Shown: positions 25,315 through 35,506 of the stretch, piece after piece
Numbering within the stretch: the first letter of the stretch is position 1
Layout: every line of letters starts with the position of its first letter
Assembly (NCBI RefSeq): GCF_012932425.1
Contig: NZ_JAAIII010000006.1
Span: 62,001-126,000 of the forward strand
Origin: Bifidobacterium oedipodis
GTDB lineage: Bacteria > Actinomycetota > Actinomycetes > Actinomycetales > Bifidobacteriaceae
Reading direction: 5' to 3'
Length of the DNA stretch: 64,000 bases
Program-made: the position numbers and the translations under genes
Notes under the pieces: model-generated
Databases searched by the model: none
The model's input: only the letters and a program-made list of their open reading frames with translations
Told to the model about the DNA's origin: nothing

Positions 25315-27168
25315 TCAGGCACCGAGCAACGCAAGCATCTGAGCGATGCCCTTCTTGCCGAACTCGACCTTTTGCGGCTCGTTATCGCGGTTGATGACGA
25401 TGCAGGGCACGCTCATCGCGCCGTACTGATCCTTGAGCTCCGGGAAGTGCGATACATCGTAGGCTTCCGCACGCACATTCGTGTTGAGCGAGGCGATGCG
25501 CTGGGCAGACAGCACGGTTTCGGGGCACATCGTGCAGCTGAGCGACACGAGAATCATCACGTTCGCAGGCGCTGCGATAGCCTTCGCGCGTTCGGCGAGG
25601 TCGTCGTCGATGGGCTGGCCAGGGCCGGCCGCATTGTAGAGGCCCAGCACGAAGGAGTTGAATTCGTGACCGCTCGGCACACCATGGAATGCCAGACCAG
25701 TGGGCACCAGTTCACCCGGCTTACCTCCATTGGAACCGTCGCCAGCCACACATACACGCACGCAAGGTCGGGCCACAGGCAGCACACCGGCAGCATCGAA
25801 CACTGCACGACCGTTCTCATCCAGTTCAGCCGCTGCCGAAGCAACCGCAGCACCAGCAGCAACCGTCACACCAGGATCGCCAGCCTTGGCCACAACAGCC
25901 TTGCCACCGGAAAGCTTCGTCATTTCAGTGACGAATCCTTCCAATTCCGCCGATAGCGGCGTCTCGTCCAGTTCCAGCAGCAACGTGACTGGGCGGCTCA
26001 TACGTCCGAATACCACGTTCAACTGCTGCTTAACCGCATCAGAGAACAGTTCGCCGGACTTGCGTGCGGCAGAGGCAGCAGCAGCCGCATCGGCACTGCG
26101 CTTGGCCGGCGCGGGGGCGGGTGTGGTGCCAGCCTGCGCAGCAGACTGTGCCTTGGCGGCGGCATCAGCTTCAGCCTTTTCATAGGCGGAAGTGGTCGGA
26201 CGCGGCGGAATCAGACCGGTTTTCTCGCTCATCGCCTTGGCATAGCGCTCCAATTCCACGGCCGCAATCGCACCATCAGCGGTCGCAGTAACCACCTGGC
26301 GCAGGTTCTTAACGCGCAGGTCGCCGGCGGCGTAGACGCCCGGCACCGAGGTTTCGAGGTAATCGTGCGTCAGCACGTAGCCCTGCGGGTCAAGATCGAC
26401 CAATCCCTTGACCAAACCGGTGGCGGGCACATAGCCGGCGAACACGAAGACGCCGAAGGTGCCGCCGCTGGCCGGCTGCCAGGTTGATGTCTCGCCGGAG
26501 TGGGCGTCGCGCAGCGTGGCTGAGACAAGTCCACCCTGGCCGGCTTCGACGGCGGCAATTTCCGTGTGATAACGCACTTCGATCTTGGGGTTCTTCTTGG
26601 TTTCGGCGGCCACGGAAACATCGCAGGTGAAATCGTCTTCGCGCACCAGCACGGTGACCTTGCTGGCGTACTTGGTCAGGAACACAGCTTCTTCGGCTGC
26701 GGCGAAACCGCCACCGATCACCAGCACTTCGCGACCGGTGAAGAATTCGCCGTCGCAAGTGGCGCAGTAGGCCACGCCACGGCCGGCGTACTCAGCCTCA
26801 CCTGCGAAGCCAAGCTTGCGCGGGGAGGCACCGGTGGCCAGCAGCACACCGAAGCACTTGAGATCGCCGCGCGACGTGTGCACGGTTTTGATGTCGCCAC
26901 CCAGTTCGAAGCCGGTGGCTTCAGCGCTCATGAATTCAGCACCGAAATCCTTGGCCTGCTGACGCATGGTCTGGGTGAGTGCGCGACCAGAGGTACGGCC
27001 CACGCCTGGATAGTTCACCACTTCGTCGGTGATGGTGATCTGCCCGCCGAAATCGTCCTTTTCCAGCACCAGCACACGGTAGCGCGCACGGGCCAGATAC
27101 AGGCCGGCGGTCAGGCCGGCCGGGCCGCCGCCGATTACAACGACGTCATACAAAGTTTTGGTATCCAC
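25315..27168 (-). CDS. Thioredoxin-reductase-like flavoprotein with C-terminal thioredoxin-fold domain
   Basis: 617 residues. The N-terminal half is a thioredoxin reductase: FAD motif VVIGGGPAGLTAGLYLARA, redox CATC in YCATCDGEFF, NAD(P)H motif EVLVIGGGFAAAEEA, and a terminal GVYAAGDLRVKN. An alanine-rich linker (about 360-400) leads to a C-terminal domain with VSLSCTMCPETVLSAQ (CxxC) and a cis-Pro-like SVPCIVIN, resembling the glutaredoxin-like domain of AhpF but at the opposite end. It lies beside ahpC and is likely its electron donor. The GTG start at 27168 has AAGGAG 4 nt upstream; upstream codons are repetitive noncoding sequence. Confidence 0.85.
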   Translation of the reverse strand: MDTKTLYDVVVIGGGPAGLTAGLYLARARYRVLVLEKDDFGGQITITDEVVNYPGVGRTSGRALTQTMRQQAKDFGAEFMSAEATGFELGGDIKTVHTSRGDLKCFGVLLATGASPRKLGFAGEAEYAGRGVAYCATCDGEFFTGREVLVIGGGFAAAEEAVFLTKYASKVTVLVREDDFTCDVSVAAETKKNPKIEVRYHTEIAAVEAGQGGLVSATLRDAHSGETSTWQPASGGTFGVFVFAGYVPATGLVKGLVDLDPQGYVLTHDYLETSVPGVYAAGDLRVKNLRQVVTATADGAIAAVELERYAKAMSEKTGLIPPRPTTSAYEKAEADAAAKAQSAAQAGTTPAPAPAKRSADAAAAASAARKSGELFSDAVKQQLNVVFGRMSRPVTLLLELDETPLSAELEGFVTEMTKLSGGKAVVAKAGDPGVTVAAGAAVASAAAELDENGRAVFDAAGVLPVARPCVRVCVAGDGSNGGKPGELVPTGLAFHGVPSGHEFNSFVLGLYNAAGPGQPIDDDLAERAKAIAAPANVMILVSLSCTMCPETVLSAQRIASLNTNVRAEAYDVSHFPELKDQYGAMSVPCIVINRDNEPQKVEFGKKGIAQMLALLGA

Positions 27169-27337
27169 GATTCTCCTTATATCCTCGATATCTCGATATT
27201 CCCGATGTTCTTGATATCTTCGATACCCGCAACATCCTCGTATAAGTCGGCTCCCGCTGCACAAGCAAACGGGAGCCGATTCGAAATCACATATCGCCAA
27301 TAAATGATCAGCTCATTGATCAGCGATTAGCAGCGAT

Positions 27338-27901
27338 TTACAGCATGCCGACAAGGTCAAGGCTCGGCTCAATGGTGTCCTCACCGGGCTGCCACTTGGC
27401 CGGGCAGACCTGATCGCCGTGCTCGTAGACGAACTGGGAGGCCTGCACGCGGCGCAGCAGTTCGTCGGCGTTACGGCCAACGTTGGAGGAGATAACCTCG
27501 TAGGCCACAACCTTGCCTTCGGGGTTGAGGATGAAGGTGCCGCGCTCAGCCAGACCATCGGCCTCATTGTAGGTGTCGAGGTCGCGGGCAAGGGTGGCGG
27601 TGGGGTCGGCCAGCATCGGGTATTCGATCTTGGCGATCTTTTCGTTGGCGTCATGCCACGCCTTGTGCACGAAGTGGGTGTCGCAGGAGACGGAATAGAT
27701 CTCGCAGCCGGCGTCCTTGAACTTCGGGTAGGCCTCGGCGAGGTCTTCAAGCTCGGTGGGGCACACGAAGGTGAAGTCGGCGGGGTAGAAGAAGAACACG
27801 GACCAGTGGCCGAGCACGTCAGCCTTGGTCACTTCGTGGAAGTCGTTGTTCTGGAAGGCTTGGGCTTTGAAATCGGTGATTTCATGCTGAAGCATCGTCA
27901 T
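27338..27901 (-). CDS. ahpC: Alkyl hydroperoxide reductase (peroxiredoxin)
   Basis: A 187-residue two-Cys peroxiredoxin that reduces peroxides. The peroxidatic cysteine is in YPADFTFVCPTELEDLAEAY and the resolving cysteine is in HGDQVCPAKWQPG near the C-terminus, both in the AhpC arrangement. ATG 27901 has GGAAAGGA about 8 nt upstream; ATG 27895 is a possible alternative. The flavoprotein gene is downstream on the same strand and probably recycles it. Confidence 0.96.
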   Translation of the reverse strand: MTMLQHEITDFKAQAFQNNDFHEVTKADVLGHWSVFFFYPADFTFVCPTELEDLAEAYPKFKDAGCEIYSVSCDTHFVHKAWHDANEKIAKIEYPMLADPTATLARDLDTYNEADGLAERGTFILNPEGKVVAYEVISSNVGRNADELLRRVQASQFVYEHGDQVCPAKWQPGEDTIEPSLDLVGML

Positions 27902-28164
27902 GATGGATTCCTTTCCTTCGGATTCGTAACCCTTCGGATCCGTAACACAGGGGCCGTTATCGACCTATACTCAGCCTAGCCGTTCGCGGCATCGAACACG
28001 GGGGAGAGGCCCTGGTTATCGCTGTGAACTTAGTCTCAGCAAATGTCCCGCGTTCGCGCCACGCATGCGTTATGCCGTTATGCGCATGGTATGCGGCGTG
28101 CGCCACGCGTGAAACCCACGCAACCTTCGCCGGTTCGCGCACAGCCGTGGCTAGGATTAGGCTT

Positions 28165-28854
28165 ATGACCGATTTTGAAGCGCCGCTTGAGCATGAATCC
28201 ACCGCCAACGCCACTTGGAGCCGTATGTTGCAAGGCAACCGCCGGTTCGCTGAAGGCAAACCCGACCACCCGTGGCAGGATCAGGAAACCCGTACAACGC
28301 TGATCGACGGTCAGAATCCGGACGCCGCTGTGCTGGCCTGTTCCGATTCGCGCGTGCCCCCGGAAATTATCTTCGACCAGGGCCTAGGCGACTTGTTCAC
28401 CGTGCGCACCGCAGGCATGACTATTGACGATGCTGTGCTCGCCTCTCTGGAATATGCAGTGGATTATCTGCATGTGAGCGTGATTGTGGTGCTGGGCCAC
28501 GAGCATTGCGGTGCCATTGAATCCGCCACCAAGCAGTTCGACCAGCTGCTGGAACGCACGGTAAACGAGGCTGCAGGCTCGCTGGAGGCCGCCGATGCGA
28601 TGGACGATTTGGACAGCGCGATTCTCGACGCTGATTCCATCTTCCTACGTCAGGCCGGCTATTCGGTTTGGCAGGCGCGCGAAGCGGAAATCGATTCCTC
28701 TGATGACGTCGAGCGCGTGCATATCGCCCACACGATCGAAACGTTGGTGGAACGCTCCGAGTCGATTCAGCAAGCGCTGTCCGACGACCGTTTGATGATC
28801 GTCGGCGCACGCTACAGCCTCGAAGATGGCAAGGTCGAAGTGCTCAGCTTCTAA
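28165..28854 (+). CDS. Beta-class carbonic anhydrase
   Basis: A 229-residue zinc enzyme that interconverts CO2 and bicarbonate. Zinc and catalytic motifs are ACSDSRVPPE (Cys, Asp-Arg dyad) and VLGHEHCGAIESA (His, Cys), the classic beta-class pattern. ATG 28165 (MTDFEAP) is preceded by AGGATTAGG; the upstream frame to 28024 has no ribosome site. Bicarbonate supply to PEP carboxylase is a reasonable role. Confidence 0.93.
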   Translation: MTDFEAPLEHESTANATWSRMLQGNRRFAEGKPDHPWQDQETRTTLIDGQNPDAAVLACSDSRVPPEIIFDQGLGDLFTVRTAGMTIDDAVLASLEYAVDYLHVSVIVVLGHEHCGAIESATKQFDQLLERTVNEAAGSLEAADAMDDLDSAILDADSIFLRQAGYSVWQAREAEIDSSDDVERVHIAHTIETLVERSESIQQALSDDRLMIVGARYSLEDGKVEVLSF

Positions 28855-28991
28855 GAAGGCTAGAGTCATAGCGATGACGTCCAAGGAGATTTAACGGCCG
28901 GCCTCACGAATTCTTTGGCCAACGTCTCCGCACAACATGTGCAGCCTGGAAGTCCAAATTGACGTGCCTTACCCCTACAGTAGGGAGCATT

Positions 28992-30431
28992 ATGTCACTT
29001 GGATTGAACATCGTATTGATATTCGTCTTTTTGCTGATCGGTTCCATGTTCTCCGGCACCGAATTAGCACTGGTCTCCCTGCGCGGCTCACAGATCGAGC
29101 AGATGGAACAGGAGGATGCGCGCGGCGCGAAAGTAGCGAAAATCGCGCGTGATCCGAACACCTTCCTATCCACCGTGCAGATCGGCGTAACGCTCTCCGG
29201 CTTCCTGTCCGCCTCGTTCGGCGCCTCGTCCATCGCACCCTACATCACGCCGTTGGTCGAAAGCTGGGGCGTACCCAAGGGCATGGCCGGCGGCTTGGTC
29301 AATATCGTGTTGACGCTGATTATCTCCTACTGCTCCATCGTCATCTCCGAAATGGTGCCTAAGCGCATCGCTATGCAGCGCACCGAACAGATCGCACGCG
29401 CCGTGGTGCCCGCCATCGATGCGTTCGCCACCGTCTGCCGCCCGATTATTTGGCTGATTGGCAAGAACACCAATGGCATCGTGCGACTGCTGGGATTCGA
29501 CCCGCAGCAGACCGAATCCGAAGTGTCCGACGACGAGTTGCGCGTGCTGGTCAGCTCCAACACCAACCTTTCCAAGGATGAACGCACGATTCTCGACGAC
29601 GTGTTCGACGCTTCCGAAACCATCGTGGCCGAAGTGATGCGCCCGCGCGCCGACGTGGTGTTCATTGACGCCGACCAGCCCATCGCTCAGGCCGCTGAAT
29701 TCGTGCGCGACCAGCCGTATTCCCGCTACCCGGTGACCGGCAAGGATTTCGACGATGTGGTGGGATTCGTGCACGTGCGCGACCTGCTGGATGTGCGCGA
29801 TCCGAACGCCACCATTGTGCGCGACGTGACCCGCGAAGGCATCTCGCTGCCCGGCACATCAAAACTGCTGCCCAGCCTCGAACTGTTGCGCAAGCGCGGC
29901 ATCCACTTGGCTGTGGTTATCGACGAATACGGCGGCACGGACGGCATCGTCACCCTTGAGGATATGACCGAGGAGCTGGTGGGCGACATTCGCGACGAAT
30001 ACGATCTGCCCAGCGAAAAGGGCGGCGAGCGCACGCCGCGCACCGCCTTCGTCAACGGCGTGGCCACCATCGACGCTTCCATGACCATCGAAGACTTCGC
30101 CGACCTGACCGGCATTGAGCTGGAGGATGGCCCGTACGAGACCGTGGCAGGCTATTTCCTGGCGCACACCGGCAAGATGGGCCAGGTGGGTGACGTGCTG
30201 CACTCCGACGACGGCTACGACATGTCAGTGACCAAGGTGGATGGCCGACGCATCGAAACCATCGAAGTGCGCAAGGCCGGCGCTCCCGACCATGCGCCGC
30301 TGGCCGATACGTCTGATGCGACTGCTGCGTCTGATGCAACTGCTGCGTCTGATGCCAGCAACGATTCTGCAGCGGCCGCAACGATCGATTCCAAGCCAAA
30401 TACCGAAGCCGCTGATACGAACAACCACTAA
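28992..30431 (+). CDS. CNNM/hemolysin-like membrane protein with CBS domains
   Basis: 479 residues. A DUF21 transmembrane region (about 1-135) has four hydrophobic segments and MFSGTELALVSLR. A CBS pair follows (VMRPRADVVFIDADQPIAQA and YSRYPVTGKDFDDVVGFVHVRDLLD), then a C-terminal CorC_HlyC domain with EYGGTDGIVTLEDMTEELVG. The tail has DATAASDATAASD repeats. Members are linked to divalent-cation efflux; 'hemolysin' is a historical label. ATG 28992 has GGGAG 7 nt upstream. Confidence 0.9.
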   Translation: MSLGLNIVLIFVFLLIGSMFSGTELALVSLRGSQIEQMEQEDARGAKVAKIARDPNTFLSTVQIGVTLSGFLSASFGASSIAPYITPLVESWGVPKGMAGGLVNIVLTLIISYCSIVISEMVPKRIAMQRTEQIARAVVPAIDAFATVCRPIIWLIGKNTNGIVRLLGFDPQQTESEVSDDELRVLVSSNTNLSKDERTILDDVFDASETIVAEVMRPRADVVFIDADQPIAQAAEFVRDQPYSRYPVTGKDFDDVVGFVHVRDLLDVRDPNATIVRDVTREGISLPGTSKLLPSLELLRKRGIHLAVVIDEYGGTDGIVTLEDMTEELVGDIRDEYDLPSEKGGERTPRTAFVNGVATIDASMTIEDFADLTGIELEDGPYETVAGYFLAHTGKMGQVGDVLHSDDGYDMSVTKVDGRRIETIEVRKAGAPDHAPLADTSDATAASDATAASDASNDSAAAATIDSKPNTEAADTNNH

Positions 30432-30509
30432 ATCAGTACTTAACGGGTTAGTCCGGCTTAGGCGTATCCGTCGACGACATTTATGACTGCCCAGCGATAT
30501 GAGTTATGA

Positions 30510-30734
30510 GTTGGCGGCACTTTTTGCGGACTTTTCCACAAGAAGTGCCGCCAACTCGCGTTTTTGCAGTCCCTCGCGGCACTTTCTGTCGATATTCCAT
30601 AAAAAGTGCCTCGCAGAAGTCTTTTTAAAGGTGCTGGAGTCACTTTTCGCGGGATTTCCCACAAGAAGTGCCGCGTAGAGATCTTTTCGGACACGCTAGA
30701 GGCACTTTTTGTGGGATTTCCTACAGGAAGTGCC
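30510..30734 (+). repeat. Tandem array of four hairpins, about 62-bp period
   Basis: Hairpins of 33-34 bp start at 30516, 30578, 30639 and 30701 (periods 62, 61, 62) with arms close to GGCACTT and AAGTGCC and an inner GTGGG/CCCAC-type pairing. The intervening 28-bp pieces all contain a T-rich run (TTTTT or TTTT) and are mutually similar. The first unit has an extended stem GTTGGCGGCACTT. No cas genes are nearby. Confidence 0.85.
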
Positions 30735-30821
30735 TCAGATAACACTTCTTTTCGGGCCTGTAGCGAACAGATACACCGTAGACTGGGGTGAACATTCCTC
30801 ACTAGGAAAGGAAGGAACGAT

Positions 30822-31301
30822 ATGACACTTGCATTTGTGGTGCCCGGCCTCGACGAAGCTGCCAGCGAGAAGGCCATTGCTATTCTGCAGAACCGTTTGA
30901 GCCAGGAGCAGGAGGCTGCACTGGTGCTGAAGCACGCGCACTGGAACGTGACCGGCCCGAACTTCATCGCCGTGCACGAAATGCTCGATCCGGAAGTCGA
31001 GTCCGTGCTCGCGCAGGCCGATGAAACCGCCGAGCGCATCGCCACCCTGGGCGGCACGCCCGATGGCCGCGCCGACGCGATCACCCGCAACCGCACCTGG
31101 AAGACCTTCGATCTGGAAGGCCGCCAGTCCACTGAGGAGTATCTCAAGGCCCTGATCGAATACTACGATTCCTTCATCGCCGACGACCGCAAGGCCATCG
31201 CTGAGCTCGACGATCTGGATCTAGTGAGCTCCAACATCATGCAGGATCACGTGGCACAGCTCGAAAAGTTCCAGTGGTTCATGCGTAGCCATCTGGCGTA
31301 A
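30822..31301 (+). CDS. dps: Dps-family DNA-binding/iron-storage protein
   Basis: A 159-residue mini-ferritin protecting DNA from oxidative damage. The ferroxidase-site region LKHAHWNVTGPNFIAVHEML with downstream DETAERIATLGG is diagnostic. The AGGAAAGGAAGGA ribosome region precedes ATG 30822. It sits between the 62-bp hairpin array upstream and a strong terminator downstream. Confidence 0.95.
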   Translation: MTLAFVVPGLDEAASEKAIAILQNRLSQEQEAALVLKHAHWNVTGPNFIAVHEMLDPEVESVLAQADETAERIATLGGTPDGRADAITRNRTWKTFDLEGRQSTEEYLKALIEYYDSFIADDRKAIAELDDLDLVSSNIMQDHVAQLEKFQWFMRSHLA

Positions 31302-31312
31302 GGCTTGGAGTT

Positions 31313-31357
31313 CATGAAAGAGGCCGTTCGGATATCGTTCCGAACGGCCTCTTCATG
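31313..31357. terminator. Terminator after dps
   Basis: Stem GAGGCCGTTCGG / CCGAACGGCCTC (31320-31331 with 31340-31351), flanked by CATGAA/TTCATG. It lies between convergent dps and gnd. Confidence 0.85.
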
Positions 31358-31395
31358 CTTATGTGACGATTGGCGAGATTGAGGAGACAAACCAA

Positions 31396-32289
<894 letters not shown>

Positions 32290-32332
32290 AGTTCTTTTTC
32301 CTTTCGATTGCATCGCGAAGTTTGGAATTCGT

Positions 32333-32941
32333 TTACAGTCCCAGCGCCTCGGCCACGGCCGCAGCCTCCTGTTCGGGGCTGCCCTGCCCGATATGCACGT
32401 TGACGTGCACTTCGTCGTCGCCGGGCTCTTCGAGAATGTCGAACTGCGATTGCAGCATGTTCGGCTTCATAAAGTGGCCTTGGCGGTGAGACAGACGCTC
32501 CATCACCTCGTCGAAGCCGCCCTGCATATAGACGAACACCACTCCTCTGCGACGCAGCTTGTCGCGATACATCTTCTTCAGGGCCGAGCAGGTGACAACG
32601 GCCGGTTCACCTGCAGCGATACGCTCGTCAATCCAAGCGGCGATGGTGTCGAGCCATGGCCAGCGATCATCATCGGTCAGAGGGATGCCGGCGGACATCT
32701 TATCGATGTTGGCTTGGGGGTGGAAGTCATCGGCTTCGGCGGATTTCATGGCAAAGCGGGCGGCGAGATGTTCGGCGACGGTGGTTTTGCCGCAGCCGCA
32801 CACACCCATCATCACGATGATCGGGGTGCTGTGCTCGAAATAGTCGCCGGGAATGTTGTTGGCGGTGATGATGGCGGGAGCGGATGCCTCAACGGAAGTC
32901 TCGGCAGCAGTTTCAGCGAGCGTTGCACACATTGCAGTCAT
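32333..32941 (-). CDS. gntK: Gluconokinase
   Basis: A 202-residue kinase phosphorylating gluconate to 6-phosphogluconate. P-loop GVCGCGKTT is followed by ADDFHPQANIDKMSAGIPLTDDDRWPWL, the gluconokinase signature, and CSALKKMYRDKLR. An N-terminal extension of about 38 residues precedes the P-loop domain and is not typical of the family; a later start is possible but no better ATG with a ribosome site is evident. Middle gene of gntP-gntK-gnd. Confidence 0.94.
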   Translation of the reverse strand: MTAMCATLAETAAETSVEASAPAIITANNIPGDYFEHSTPIIVMMGVCGCGKTTVAEHLAARFAMKSAEADDFHPQANIDKMSAGIPLTDDDRWPWLDTIAAWIDERIAAGEPAVVTCSALKKMYRDKLRRRGVVFVYMQGGFDEVMERLSHRQGHFMKPNMLQSQFDILEEPGDDEVHVNVHIGQGSPEQEAAAVAEALGL

Positions 32942-33036
32942 TTGGATTCTTCTTTCGGATTTGTTCGTCGATAGTGCGGCGGATGGAATAACGGAGCGAT
33001 GGAGGATAGGTGTGAGTCAGAAGGATTCTATGAGGC

Positions 33037-34467
33037 TCAGACGAGCGGCACGAAGATGCTGCACACCATCACCAGCGCAAGCACCACAACGGATAGCAGG
33101 CATTCGAGCACGGTCCAGGTTTTGAATGTTTCGCCGACTTCGAGTCCGAAGTATTCCTTGATCAGCCAGAAACCGGCATCGTTGACGTGCGAAAGGAAGA
33201 CCGAACCGGCACCAATGGCGATGACCAGCAGGGCGATGGCGGGGGTGGTCACGCCCATCTGCTCGACGACAGGGCCGAGAATGCCCGCGGTGGTGATGAT
33301 TGCCACGGTGGCCGAGCCGGTGGCCACACGCACGAAGGCGGCGATCAGCCATGCCAGCAGGAAGATGGAGATGCTGGAGCTTTCCACGAATTTGCCGATG
33401 ATGTCGCCGATGCCGGTGTCCACCAGCACGCCCTTGTAGCCACCGCCAGCACCGACGATCAGCAGGATGCCGGCAATCGGCGGCAGTGCGGCCTTCAGCG
33501 AGTCGTTGACGGTTTTCCAGGTCATATGGGTGGCGCGGCCGAGCACGATCATGGCGAACAGCACGGCGGTGGCCAGTGCGATGGCCGGTTTGCCGAAGAA
33601 GGCGAAGACCTGGGCGTACACGGCATCGGAGTTGGCTTGGTCGGGGGCCACGATTTCGAAGATCGCGTTGCCGAGCATCAGGATGGCCGGCACGAGAATG
33701 CATAGCACGGACAGCGCGAACGGCGGCTTGGCGGTAATCGGATTGCCGTCGGCATCGAGACGGGTGGCGCTGGCGGTATCAAAGTTGGCGGGAGCGCCGA
33801 CCGGCACCCACTTGGCGGCGATGGTAGAGAACAGCGGGCCGACGAGCGCGGCGGTGATCACGGCGATGGGCAGGCCGAACATCATGGTCACGCCCACGGA
33901 ACCATTCTCGAAGCAGGAGAGCGCGGCCAGCGGGCCGGGTTGCGGCGGCATGCAGGCATGCATCACGGACAGGCCGGCCAGCGTGGGGATGGCCACACGC
34001 ATCAGCGGCAGGCCGGAGCGGCGGGTGATGAGGATAATCACCGGCACGAGGACCACAAGTCCAACCTCGAAAAACATGGGCAGGCCAATCAGCGCACCGA
34101 TCAGCGCCATAATCCACGGGATGGTTTTCGGGGTGGACTTGGCCAGCAACGTGTCCACAATGCTGTCCGCTGCGCCGGTGTCCATCAGCACACGGCCGAG
34201 CATGGCGCCAAGGCCGACAAGGATACCGACGGAGGCCATGGTGGAGCCGAAGGTGTCCGAGAAGCTGGTGACGGTGGCGACCGGCCCATATCCGGAGCCG
34301 ATGCCGACGACGAGCGCCGAAATCAGCAGCGACACAAAGGGATGCAGCTTAGCTACGGTGACCAGCAGAATCAGCACCACGATGCTGGCAACCACGCTCA
34401 ACCCCAGCTGGGTGCTGTTGAGCTGCACAGCCGCCGTGGTTGCCTCAGCCATCAGTATTGTATTCAT
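33037..34467 (-). CDS. gntP: Gluconate permease (GntP family)
   Basis: A 476-residue membrane permease with about 12-14 hydrophobic segments. Family blocks include FGSTMASVGILVGLGAMLGR and MHACMPPQPGPLAA in the middle, and ILLIVGAGGGYKGVLVDTGI and VATGSATVAIITTAGI in the second half. First gene of the gluconate operon, divergent from the GntR-type regulator. GAGATGG precedes ATG 34467. Confidence 0.94.
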   Translation of the reverse strand: MNTILMAEATTAAVQLNSTQLGLSVVASIVVLILLVTVAKLHPFVSLLISALVVGIGSGYGPVATVTSFSDTFGSTMASVGILVGLGAMLGRVLMDTGAADSIVDTLLAKSTPKTIPWIMALIGALIGLPMFFEVGLVVLVPVIILITRRSGLPLMRVAIPTLAGLSVMHACMPPQPGPLAALSCFENGSVGVTMMFGLPIAVITAALVGPLFSTIAAKWVPVGAPANFDTASATRLDADGNPITAKPPFALSVLCILVPAILMLGNAIFEIVAPDQANSDAVYAQVFAFFGKPAIALATAVLFAMIVLGRATHMTWKTVNDSLKAALPPIAGILLIVGAGGGYKGVLVDTGIGDIIGKFVESSSISIFLLAWLIAAFVRVATGSATVAIITTAGILGPVVEQMGVTTPAIALLVIAIGAGSVFLSHVNDAGFWLIKEYFGLEVGETFKTWTVLECLLSVVVLALVMVCSIFVPLV

Positions 34468-34495
34468 AATCCATCTCTTCTTTGAGTATGTTTAT

Positions 34496-34518
34496 TGAAT
34501 GATAAAACACATCATTCA
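34496..34518. promoter_or_regulatory. Candidate operator of the gluconate operon
   Basis: Inverted repeat TGAATGAT / ATCATTCA with a 7-nt AAAACAC spacer, 29 bp upstream of gntP in the divergent gap to the GntR-type regulator gene. Assigned by position and symmetry only. Confidence 0.45.
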
Positions 34519-34636
34519 TGCTCTTTTTGTGTGACGAAATATAATATAGCGCCGGTTTTTGGATTACGCAATATCTTTTACTGCCGGCGTGTTGAATATG
34601 TATGCCATATTGAAACCCCTATGAGATACTTGTCTT

Positions 34637-35368
34637 ATGAATCCACAGAGCACCAGCACCAACGACACCTCGCTGCACGACCGCCTGCTCGACGAATGGG
34701 GAATGGCCGTAATCCGCGGAGACGTGGCCAAAGGCGAGCGTCTGCCCGAACCCACGATGGACGGCGACGCCGCCCCCTCGCGCACCGTCACCCGCGAAGT
34801 CACGCGTGTGCTCGAATCAATGGGGCTGGTCAGCGTGAAAAGGAAGGCCGGCGCCACCGCAAACCCGCCCGCCGACTGGAACGTCTTCGACCCACAGGTA
34901 ATCCACTGGCGACTGCGCAGCCCGTATCGCATAGCCGCCCTGCACGAGCTCTCCCAACTGCGCGCGGCAGTGGAGCCGACAGCCGCGCGACTAGCCGCCG
35001 CCAATGCCACCAGCGAACACTGGGCTACGCTCACCGGTGCCGCCATCGACATGGTCGCCTACTCAAATCATGCCAACGAACAGCCATACTTGGATGCCGA
35101 TGTGCTGTTTCACCGCACACTGCTGGCCGCCTCCGGCAACCTGATGTTCGCCGCGCTGGGCGACGTGATTGCCTCCACACTCGCCGGGCGCACACAACAC
35201 GAGCTGATGCCCGCAGTCGCCGATCAAACCGCACTCAGCCTGCATACCGAAGTCGCAGCGCTGATTCGCAAAGGCGACGGCGAAGCGGCGGAGGCGGCAA
35301 TGAGACAAATCGTCAGCGAATCTGACGAAGCGATCAGCCGCATCGGAGGGGCGTCAGTAAACGGCTAA
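34637..35368 (+). CDS. GntR-family (FCD-type) regulator, likely gluconate repressor
   Basis: 243 residues. An N-terminal winged helix has GMAVIRGDVAKGERLPEPTM and SRTVTREVTRVLESMGLVSV, the GntR/FadR pattern. The C-terminal FCD helical domain has ELSQLRAAVEPTAARLAAAN, DVLFHRTLLAASGN and LHTEVAALIRKGDGEAAEAAM. Its metal-site residues D, H and H are in the expected order. Divergent from gntP, so control of that operon by gluconate or 6-phosphogluconate is the natural inference. Confidence 0.87.
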   Translation: MNPQSTSTNDTSLHDRLLDEWGMAVIRGDVAKGERLPEPTMDGDAAPSRTVTREVTRVLESMGLVSVKRKAGATANPPADWNVFDPQVIHWRLRSPYRIAALHELSQLRAAVEPTAARLAAANATSEHWATLTGAAIDMVAYSNHANEQPYLDADVLFHRTLLAASGNLMFAALGDVIASTLAGRTQHELMPAVADQTALSLHTEVAALIRKGDGEAAEAAMRQIVSESDEAISRIGGASVNG

Positions 35369-35506
35369 TAAGTCGTCAACAATCTGCAGCTAGCGTTTAT
35401 TTCTGCGATGCCATCGCCTACAGATCCCACTACGGTGACGTTATCTACGGGGCCACCGCTCTACGGCACGGTTCCTTATAGCTCGCTGAACGTATAGCTC
35501 GTCGCC

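Noticed and set aside
30510-30734. CRISPR array
   Set aside because: The 34/28-bp repeat-spacer spacing looks CRISPR-like, but the 'repeats' diverge, the 'spacers' resemble each other, only four units exist and no cas genes are in the window.
34496-34518. Firm GntR operator
   Set aside because: The inverted repeat fits by position but does not match a GntR/FadR consensus I can name, so it is kept only as a candidate.
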